From the NCBI RefSeq assembly GCF_037974355.1, contig NZ_CP150235.1, forward strand, positions 1 to 64,000: 64,000 nt of DNA, read 5' to 3'. Below are positions 57,524-64,000 of this stretch, piece by piece. Numbering within the stretch: the first letter of the stretch is position 1; each line of letters opens with the position of its first letter. The stretch comes from Paenibacillus sp. FSL R5-0517 (GTDB lineage: Bacteria; Bacillota; Bacilli; Paenibacillales; Paenibacillaceae). The notes below the pieces were generated by a model. The model had not been told where the DNA came from. It saw only the letters and a list, made by a program, of their open reading frames with translations, and ran no database searches. The translations under genes and the position numbers were made by a program.

Positions 57524-60031
57524 ATGATGGAAAAGTGGAATGTCATTCAATTTCCGGGAATGAAAGCAGGTAAAGGTGGTACGGAAGCTCGGGAGGAGTT
57601 GTCTGTACGTCTGAAACATTGGCTTGGCTCCCGCAAGGCTGTCCAAATGGTGGCTTCCCGCAAATGGGTACTGCTGCTTACGTTTATGGGATTTCTACTC
57701 GGAAAGGCGATGATCCTGAATGAGTTATCTCCTTTTGCCATTGCGTACTTCGCCGTAATTGCTTTCATGCGCAGGGATTACATAATTCCGGTAGGCGCCG
57801 CTCTACTCGCAGGTAGTCTCTTTGCACCGTTTCCCGTACCACTCATTGTTGCATCAGAGATCGCCATCTTTTATCTGCTCTTCCGCGGTCTGGAGTCATA
57901 TGATCGTGCTGAATTATCTTATGCGCCGACGATGGTGTTTACCACTACATTTATGGTCAAATTATTCGCGGTTGTGATCGGGCCATCCTTCAGCTGGTAC
58001 GCTATGCTGATGCTCACGATGGATTCGGTACTAAGCTTCGTGCTTACCCTTGTTTTCATACAAGCCATACCGATCTTCACCTACCGCAAAAAAAAGTTCA
58101 GCCTGAAGAACGAGGAGATCCTCTGCCTGATTATATTGCTCGCATCCGTTATGACGGGAGCTGTGGGGTGGACCATTCAATCCTTATCCGTCGAGCATAT
58201 GCTCTCCCGTTATCTTATATTAATCTTTGCGCTGGTGGGCGGAGCCCCCCTCGGAGCCTCAGTTGGGGTCATTACTGGATTGATTCTGAGTCTGGCTGAC
58301 ATGTCAGCGGTGTATCAGATGAGCCTGCTTGCTTTTGCCGGGATGCTGGCAGGGATGCTTCGAGAGGGTAAACGTGCGGGGGTTGCACTGGGCATGCTGC
58401 TAGGTTCGTCCATTCTATCCATCTACTTGGGTGGGCCAGGTGATGTGATGAATTCATTATGGGAGACATGTGCGGCTATCGTTCTGTTTATGTTGACACC
58501 TAAGAGCTTGATGACGGCGATATCGAAATATGTACCAGGTACGCAGGACCATACCAAATCCCAGCATGAGTATGCCAAGCGGATTAGGGATATCACAGCA
58601 GAACGGGTCACTCGCTTCTCGCAGGTATTCCGTCAATTGTCACGCAGCTTTGATCAGATGTCCGGTGCGGGCGAGCCAGTACAGAAAGAAGGTGGAATGG
58701 ATCATTTCATGAATGCGGTTGCCGAGGGCACATGTGCAAGCTGCTTCAAGCGTACGCAATGTTGGGATGCCAAGTTTATTCAGACCTACAAATACATGAC
58801 CGATGTGATGAGTACCATTGAAGGGAACCCGGAGATTTCAGGTAAGCAGATTCCAGTGGAATGGAACAGGGTGTGTTCGAAGCCGGAAGAGGTACTTGAA
58901 GTCATGCGTGCCCAATACGGGCTGCATCAACATAACATGCAGTGGAAACGCCAGATTATTGATAGCCGGCAGCTGGTTGCAGAGCAATTGTCCGGTGTAT
59001 CTCAGGTCATGGAGGACCTGGCCAAAGAAATTCAGCGGGAAAGTGAGGAGATGGTGCAACAGGAGGAACAGATTCGGGATGCACTGGAGTCACTGGGCCT
59101 GTCCATTCACTCTATTGAGATCATCAATCTGGAAGCGGGCAATGTGGAAATTGAGATCGTACATGCATATACACGGGGATTCGATGAGTGCCGGAAAATG
59201 ATCGCTCCGCTGATCTCGGATGTACTGGACGAACATATCGCCGTCTTGCATGAGACAATGACCGACCCTCGCCAGGGACTGGCGACTGTTACGTTTGGTT
59301 CAGCCAAAACGTTCGAGGTAACCACCGGTGTTGCTGCTGCTGCCAAAGGGGGAGATGTGATGTCAGGCGACAGCTTTAGCACAGTTGAGTTAGGAAACGG
59401 TACATTCGCGGTTGCACTCAGTGATGGAATGGGCAATGGAGAACGGGCTCGCATGGAGAGTAGCGCGGCACTGAACATACTGGAGCAGTTGCTACAGTCA
59501 GGCATGGACGAGAAACTGGCGATCAAATCCGTGAATTCCGTTCTGATGCTGCGCTCCCCTGAAGAGATGTATGCCACAGTCGATATGGCGCTGATTGATG
59601 AGTATACGGCAGAGACAACGTTTATGAAAATCGGATCAACGCCAAGCTTTATCAAACGTGGACAGGAGGTTATTCAGGTTTCAGCCAGCAATTTGCCAAT
59701 CGGTATTATTAAAGATATTGAAGTGGATTTGGTGACGGTACAGCTACAACCAGGTGATATCCTCATTATGATGACGGATGGCATCTATGATGCACCGGGG
59801 TATGCTGTTAACAAAGAGCTATGGATGAAACGGCTCATTCAAGAGATTGATACAGACGATCCACAAGATTTGGCCGATTGCCTGCTTGAAAGTGTCATAA
59901 GATATCAGCAGCATGAAATTCTGGATGATATGACCGTCGTTGTTGGAAAAGTAGAGCATTTCCGTCCTGAATGGGCCACACTGCGTGTGCCCGGCATTAA
60001 TCGGATGGAGCGACCACGGACCGTCAGCTAA
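57524..60031 (+). CDS. spoIIE: Stage II sporulation protein E (SpoIIE phosphatase)
   Basis: SpoIIE is a membrane PP2C phosphatase that dephosphorylates SpoIIAA to release sigma-F in the forespore and interacts with FtsZ. The 835-residue product has an N-terminal block of about ten transmembrane segments (about 48-330), a central region (about 340-590) with a CASC..C pair, and a C-terminal PP2C domain with GDSFSTVELGNGTFAVALSD, DGMGNGERA, SNLPIGI and MTDGIYD. ATG 57524 has GGGGTG eight bases upstream; the second ATG and a TTG at 57518 are alternatives. Spo0A boxes and a 21-bp-spacer promoter lie upstream. Confidence 0.97.
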   Translation: MMEKWNVIQFPGMKAGKGGTEAREELSVRLKHWLGSRKAVQMVASRKWVLLLTFMGFLLGKAMILNELSPFAIAYFAVIAFMRRDYIIPVGAALLAGSLFAPFPVPLIVASEIAIFYLLFRGLESYDRAELSYAPTMVFTTTFMVKLFAVVIGPSFSWYAMLMLTMDSVLSFVLTLVFIQAIPIFTYRKKKFSLKNEEILCLIILLASVMTGAVGWTIQSLSVEHMLSRYLILIFALVGGAPLGASVGVITGLILSLADMSAVYQMSLLAFAGMLAGMLREGKRAGVALGMLLGSSILSIYLGGPGDVMNSLWETCAAIVLFMLTPKSLMTAISKYVPGTQDHTKSQHEYAKRIRDITAERVTRFSQVFRQLSRSFDQMSGAGEPVQKEGGMDHFMNAVAEGTCASCFKRTQCWDAKFIQTYKYMTDVMSTIEGNPEISGKQIPVEWNRVCSKPEEVLEVMRAQYGLHQHNMQWKRQIIDSRQLVAEQLSGVSQVMEDLAKEIQRESEEMVQQEEQIRDALESLGLSIHSIEIINLEAGNVEIEIVHAYTRGFDECRKMIAPLISDVLDEHIAVLHETMTDPRQGLATVTFGSAKTFEVTTGVAAAAKGGDVMSGDSFSTVELGNGTFAVALSDGMGNGERARMESSAALNILEQLLQSGMDEKLAIKSVNSVLMLRSPEEMYATVDMALIDEYTAETTFMKIGSTPSFIKRGQEVIQVSASNLPIGIIKDIEVDLVTVQLQPGDILIMMTDGIYDAPGYAVNKELWMKRLIQEIDTDDPQDLADCLLESVIRYQQHEILDDMTVVVGKVEHFRPEWATLRVPGINRMERPRTVS

Positions 60032-60116
60032 TTGCATATTCTTCTGTTTGAAGTCTCTTCAATCTGGCAATGCTAGTCATAGAGTTGGAGAGTAACGAAT
60101 AACGGAGGGATATCGG

Positions 60117-60869
60117 ATGAAGCAAATCTTATTGATCACCGACGGTTGTTCCAATGTAGGACCAAGTCCGGTGCTGGCAGCGGCCGAAGCACAGGAAGAG
60201 GGCATTACGGTTAATGTAGTTGGCGTGATTGATTATGGAACCATTGGTGAATTGGGCAGTCGGGAGATTGAGGATATTGCCAGAGCCGGAGGTGGAATCA
60301 GCCAAATCGTAGGTACACGGCAGCTTGCCCATACCATGCAGATGATGACAAGGAAAACGGTGGTTCAGACTATTCAGCAGGCGGTTAATAGAGAGTTAAC
60401 ACAAATTTTGGGGGAGAAGGAGCCCAAAACGGTAACCGATCTGGAGCCTGCACAACGCGCCCGGGTCGTGGAAGTGATGGATGACATGGCTGAAACTACA
60501 GCCTTACAGGTGATATTGCTAATAGACGTCAGTGCCAGCATGAAGCCCAAACTGGCAGCGGTTGAAGAGGGCATTCGCGATTTAATGTTGAGTTTGCAGG
60601 CGCGTGTAGGTCAGAGCAAGCTTTCCGTATTTCATTTCCCGGGACGACACAGTGGAGAAGATGCGGTAATGGATATTGACTGGACAACGGATCCAGGCCG
60701 TGTTCGGTCCCTGTTTGGAAGGTTGCAGATGAAGGGCGCAACACCGACAGGTCCTGCAATTCAGAAGGTGATTGATTTTTACCGTTATGGTACACTGGAG
60801 GAACAGCAGGAAATAGAAGGGAACTATCGCATTGAAAGAGAAGGGATGCTCGGTGACAACGTTGTCTGA
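60117..60869 (+). CDS. yabS: VWA domain protein (YabS)
   Basis: The 250-residue product contains von Willebrand factor A elements. At the N-terminus, ILLITDGCSNVG resembles the DGxxN strand of VWA domains; a complete MIDAS motif DVSAS (Asp137, Ser139, Ser141) begins a second, full-looking VWA unit. The order suggests two VWA-like halves or a rearranged fold. Function is unknown; in B. subtilis yabS-yabT lie between spoIIE and tilS. ATG 60117 has CGGAGGG. It overlaps yabT by 17 bp. Confidence 0.85.
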   Translation: MKQILLITDGCSNVGPSPVLAAAEAQEEGITVNVVGVIDYGTIGELGSREIEDIARAGGGISQIVGTRQLAHTMQMMTRKTVVQTIQQAVNRELTQILGEKEPKTVTDLEPAQRARVVEVMDDMAETTALQVILLIDVSASMKPKLAAVEEGIRDLMLSLQARVGQSKLSVFHFPGRHSGEDAVMDIDWTTDPGRVRSLFGRLQMKGATPTGPAIQKVIDFYRYGTLEEQQEIEGNYRIEREGMLGDNVV

Positions 60870-61800
60870 CGCCTCTTTCCCGCCAGGAACAGTGGTTACA
60901 GGGAAATGGAATCGCAGTCGTTACACGATTCGGAAGCTACTGGGCAAAGGAGCCAATGGCATCGTTTTTCTTGTCCAACGGGGTGAAAATGGCAAACACT
61001 ACGCGCTAAAAATGGGATTTGATCCGGTAGATCTACAATCGGAAGTCAATGTGCTCAAATCTTTTCAACTACAGCGTAATCATGAAGCCCTTCGGCAGAG
61101 CGGCATTCCTTCCTATCTTAAAGATGTGGATGATTATGCCGTTCGTGGCCGGGATATTCCCTTTTATGTGATGCGTTACGTTAGAGGTGAGGCTCTTCAT
61201 CACTTCATTCGGCGTCAGGGGACAGACTGGACACTTCTGGTGGGACTTAGGCTCTTGCAGAAGCTGGCACAATTGCATCAGGCAGGATGGGTGTTTGGTG
61301 ATCTCAAACCTCAGAATGTGCTGGTATCCGATTATGGGCAGGTAGAACTGATCGACTACGGCGGAGTTACGTCTATTGGTCGAAGCGTCAAGCAGTTCAC
61401 CGAATGGTATGATCGGGGCTTCTGGAATGCAGGCAGCCGTACAGCCGATGGTACCTATGATGTGTTTGCATTTGCATTATTGTTGATTCATGTACTTGAA
61501 GCAGACGCGCTCAAGGCACTGGCAGCAGAAGGATTACCACAACTGCGAAGTGTGAATCAGCTCGTAGCGCTGGTGGAGCGCAGTGAACGACTGGGTCCTT
61601 TTCGCAATTGGACGATTCAGGCACTACGAGGTCAGTTTCGTGATGCAGGTCATGCGGCACAAGCGTGGAAGGAAATGATGGCTCGTCCCACGCCTCTACG
61701 CCGTCGTTCCAAAAGTACAACACCGCGCTGGCTTAAGAACGCATTCGCTGTATCTGTGATATTACTTATTGGAGTGCTCATCTATGCACTGCGTTTCTGA
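60853..61800 (+). CDS. yabT: Serine/threonine protein kinase YabT
   Basis: YabT is a DNA-stimulated membrane Ser/Thr kinase acting in sporulation and DNA damage in B. subtilis. The 315-residue product has the glycine loop GKGANGIV (31-38), Lys53 in HYALK, the catalytic loop as FGDLKPQNVL (the HRD His-Arg replaced by FG), the metal motif DYGG and a C-terminal transmembrane segment (about 295-312). GTG 60853 has AAGGGA six bases upstream; a TTG at 60832 would add seven residues. It overlaps yabS. Confidence 0.9.
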   Translation: MTTLSDASFPPGTVVTGKWNRSRYTIRKLLGKGANGIVFLVQRGENGKHYALKMGFDPVDLQSEVNVLKSFQLQRNHEALRQSGIPSYLKDVDDYAVRGRDIPFYVMRYVRGEALHHFIRRQGTDWTLLVGLRLLQKLAQLHQAGWVFGDLKPQNVLVSDYGQVELIDYGGVTSIGRSVKQFTEWYDRGFWNAGSRTADGTYDVFAFALLLIHVLEADALKALAAEGLPQLRSVNQLVALVERSERLGPFRNWTIQALRGQFRDAGHAAQAWKEMMARPTPLRRRSKSTTPRWLKNAFAVSVILLIGVLIYALRF

Positions 61801-61844
61801 TCTGTGAGAGTGCATATACATAACGCAAGGAATGAGGAACAGGT

Positions 61845-63284
61845 ATGGAGGCTTTACGCTGGAACATGCTGGTGAAGAACGTGCTGGATGCAGCGGAAGA
61901 GCATCAGTTATGGGTTCCCGGGGATCGGATTGTCGTCGCAGTATCGGGCGGGCCGGACTCGGTGGCTTTTTTGCATATCATGCACGAGATCAGCAAGCGG
62001 CATGTCCCGCTTGAATTGATCTGTGCGCATGTGCATCATGGTTTCCGTCCCGAATCGGATGATGAAGCCGACAAAATGATGGAACTGGCACAGCAGCTTG
62101 GCATTGCATTTGAATGGACCAAGGCCGATGTTCCTTCATATATGGAGCTGACGGGTCAAGGACCACAGGAGGCTGCCCGCAACAAGCGGTATGCTTTTCT
62201 ACATGAAGTAGCTACCAAGTATAATGCCGCAAGCATCGCTTTGGCACATCATGCGGATGATCAGGCGGAGACAGTCATGCTTCATTTGCTTCGTGGAACC
62301 GGCTTGTCGGGACTCTCAGGAATGAAGTTTAAAAGGCGAGAAAAAAATGTGGAACTTATTCGTCCATGCCTTCGTATAAACAAGACAGACCTTGTAGAAG
62401 CTTGTAATACCCAGGGTTTTATGTATTTTAATGATGAAAGCAACACCCTGCGTAAATATCGGCGTAATGCCATTCGCTTGGATGTGCTTCCTTTTTTGGG
62501 GCAGTATAATGGACAACTCACGCCGTCATTGAATCGGCTTGCCGAAATTGTGGGTGATGAAGACGATTTCATGGAGCAGAGTGCATATGACACATACAGG
62601 TGTCTAGTGCAGGTGAACGGCGGAAGGCAAACCTTTGAGGTGCCTTCCTTCTTGAAGTTACATGTCGCTTTACAACGAAGGTTGATTAAACTAATATTGA
62701 ATTATCTGCCTTTGGACAGTGATTTTGTCGACTTTACCCGTATAGAAACCATTCGACACAAGGTCATGGAGACCGATGTGACGACCTGGAGCCTGGATAT
62801 AGGACAGACACTCGCCTGCACTCGGGAGTATAATCTGATTTCTTTCGGCATACGGACGGACGTACAGGATCAATCTTACGAGTATCGTCTTGCGCAATGG
62901 AGTGGAACTTATGAGCTTTCACTCACCCCAATTAATCGATATATTCGGTTGATGACGGTGAGTCCCGAGGACTATCATGTACCAGAATCGGCGGATCAAG
63001 CCGCGTTTGATGCGGATCAACTGCTTATGCCGCTGGTTGTGCGTTCACGGTTACCTGGAGATACCATGAAAGTAATGGGATTAAACGGAAGCAAAAAGGT
63101 GAAAAATATTTTCATCGATGAGAAAATCCCCCCATCTGTCCGTCCACGTATTCCTGTGGTATGTGATGGAGCAGGTCATATCATCTGGTTACCGGGTGTT
63201 CGACGGTCCAGTGTGGCTCCTGTCAGGGAGGGCACTTCCGCAATCCTGTACATGACTGTAGGCGATTCAGCGATTCAGGGGTAG
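61845..63284 (+). CDS. tilS: tRNA(Ile)-lysidine synthetase TilS
   Basis: TilS converts C34 of tRNA-Ile(CAU) to lysidine, changing it to read AUA. The 479-residue product has the PP-loop AVSGGPDSVAFLHI near the N-terminus, HVHHGFRPESDDEAD, AHHADDQAETVMLHLLRG and a C-terminal domain with NIFIDEKIPPSVR. ATG 61845 has GAGGA six bases upstream. hprT follows, the usual tilS-hprT-ftsH arrangement. Confidence 0.95.
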   Translation: MEALRWNMLVKNVLDAAEEHQLWVPGDRIVVAVSGGPDSVAFLHIMHEISKRHVPLELICAHVHHGFRPESDDEADKMMELAQQLGIAFEWTKADVPSYMELTGQGPQEAARNKRYAFLHEVATKYNAASIALAHHADDQAETVMLHLLRGTGLSGLSGMKFKRREKNVELIRPCLRINKTDLVEACNTQGFMYFNDESNTLRKYRRNAIRLDVLPFLGQYNGQLTPSLNRLAEIVGDEDDFMEQSAYDTYRCLVQVNGGRQTFEVPSFLKLHVALQRRLIKLILNYLPLDSDFVDFTRIETIRHKVMETDVTTWSLDIGQTLACTREYNLISFGIRTDVQDQSYEYRLAQWSGTYELSLTPINRYIRLMTVSPEDYHVPESADQAAFDADQLLMPLVVRSRLPGDTMKVMGLNGSKKVKNIFIDEKIPPSVRPRIPVVCDGAGHIIWLPGVRRSSVAPVREGTSAILYMTVGDSAIQG

Positions 63285-63336
63285 TGGTTATGGTTCAGGT
63301 AAGGCTTTCATAGTATAACTTAGGAGGTTCGCACAG

Positions 63337-63876
63337 TTGCAGAACGACATTCAAGAAGTATTGATCAGTGAAGAAGAAATTCAGAGTAAAGTCAAGGAAT
63401 TAGGTGCAACACTAAGTGCCGAATATGCAAACCGCAATCCTTTGGTCATTTGTGTGCTCAAGGGTGCGTTTATATTTATGGCTGATTTGGTTAAAAACAT
63501 AACGGTACCTGTTGAAATGGATTTTATGGCGGTATCCAGTTACGGCGCTTCCACCAAGTCATCAGGTGTTGTCAAAATCATTAAGGATCTGGATGTGTCC
63601 GTTGAAGGACGGGAAGTTTTGATTGTCGAAGATATTATCGACAGCGGACTTACACTCAGCTATCTGATTGAACTGTTAGAAAACCGCGGTGCCGAATCGG
63701 TGCGTGTGGTTACGCTGTTCGACAAGCCTTCAGGCCGTAAAGTTGAGTTGGAAGCTCATTACACAGGCTTTGACATTCCTGACGCGTTCATCGTTGGTTA
63801 CGGTTTGGATTTTGCGGAGAAGTACCGGAACCTGCCCTATATCGGGATTTTGAAGCCGGAAGTCTATAGTAGCTAA
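63337..63876 (+). CDS. hprT: Hypoxanthine phosphoribosyltransferase
   Basis: HprT salvages hypoxanthine and guanine using PRPP. The 179-residue product has [11 protein letters not shown], the PRPP loop [14 protein letters not shown] and [18 protein letters not shown]. It starts with TTG at 63337 behind AGGAGG. Confidence 0.96.
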   Translation: MQNDIQEVLISEEEIQSKVKELGATLSAEYANRNPLVICVLKGAFIFMADLVKNITVPVEMDFMAVSSYGASTKSSGVVKIIKDLDVSVEGREVLIVEDIIDSGLTLSYLIELLENRGAESVRVVTLFDKPSGRKVELEAHYTGFDIPDAFIVGYGLDFAEKYRNLPYIGILKPEVYSS

Positions 63877-63882
63877 TATCCT

Positions 63883-63936
63883 GCCCGACCCAAGCCTTGA
63901 GCTGTTCTTGGCTTCTGTTGAGAAGCCATGTCGGGC
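63883..63936. repeat. Hairpin between hprT and ftsH
   Basis: GCCCGAC (63883-63889) pairs with GTCGGGC (63930-63936) and encloses AAGCC/GGCTT elements that allow alternative stems. No T tract, so it may be a leader or processing element. Confidence 0.5.
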
Positions 63937-63976
63937 TATGTTAAAATAATTAAAGTGTCTCGAGAGGAGGTAGGGG

Positions 63977-64000
63977 ATGAATCGGTTCATCCGGAATTCT
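63977..64000 (+). CDS. ftsH: ATP-dependent zinc metalloprotease FtsH (partial)
   Basis: Only the first eight codons (MNRFIRNS) are in the window, behind GAGAGGAGG. Identity rests on position after tilS-hprT and the N-terminal similarity to FtsH. Confidence 0.75.

Overview
The window reads as the origin-proximal part of a Gram-positive, endospore-forming Bacillota chromosome, most likely Paenibacillus. The 16S rRNA gene carries the GACCCGCACAAG variant around 13207 and V1-V3 sequence typical of that genus, possibly near the P. amylolyticus/P. pabuli group (inference from memory, not a search). Many genes are sporulation-specific: gin, yabG, sspF, spoVG, fin, spoVT, yabP, yabQ, spoIIE. Almost everything is on the + strand, co-directional with the fork leaving oriC; the exceptions are yheC/D, one membrane protein, abrB and one small gene. 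No CRISPR array, transposase, phage gene or tRNA gene was seen.

Layout. 1-10.5 kb: dnaA, oriC (DnaA boxes plus a DnaA-trio track), dnaN, yaaA, recF, remB, gyrB, a divergent yheC/D-type ATP-grasp gene, and gyrA. 10.6-17.3 kb: an HD-GYP protein, then a complete rRNA operon (two promoters, 16S, 23S, 5S, terminator) with no tRNA in its spacer. 17.4-24 kb is the accessory stretch: a small lipoprotein, a 630-bp non-coding gap holding a DnaA-box cluster, an unknown membrane protein, gin, a YaaO-like decarboxylase with unusual insertions, and a cidA/lrgA-lrgB pair. 23.6-29.5 kb is the tmk-darA-yaaR-holB-ricT-yabA-trmN6-rsmI cluster (thymidylate synthesis, c-di-AMP sensing, polymerase III clamp loading, initiation control, RNA methylation). 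29.7-44.7 kb: abrB under Spo0A-type control, an HD phosphohydrolase, tatD, a c-di-AMP riboswitch ahead of yabE, rnmV (5S maturase), rsmA, yabG, veg, sspF, ispE, purR, spoVG, glmU, prs, pth and fin. 45-64 kb: mfd, a PrsA-like foldase, spoVT, yabM, yabN, hup, rqcP, yabP-yabQ-divIC, yabR, spoIIE, yabS-yabT, tilS, hprT and the first codons of ftsH.

The order follows the Bacillus subtilis origin region closely, with informative differences. Most of the B. subtilis block between rrnO and csfB is absent. lrgAB sits between yaaO and tmk. yazA, yabJ and ctc are not at their usual places, and an HD-domain gene occupies the metS position. hup lies between yabN and rqcP, a PrsA-like gene overlaps mfd, and the tRNA pair before spoIIE is missing.

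The genes link initiation and its control (DnaA, DnaN, YabA, DnaA boxes), topology (gyrase), ribosome production and maintenance (rrn, RNase M5, RsmA, RsmI, TrmN6, Pth, RqcP) and the switch into sporulation (Spo0A-type boxes at abrB and spoIIE, a sigma-H-type promoter at spoVG, and the sigma-factor antagonists Gin and Fin). No clearly new multi-gene system is present. The best leads are regulatory: the DnaA-box cluster after the rRNA operon, the palindrome plus attenuator-like leader of rnmV, the enlarged c-di-AMP riboswitch, the second Spo0A-type box cluster near 30.2 kb, and several unassigned structured intergenic regions.
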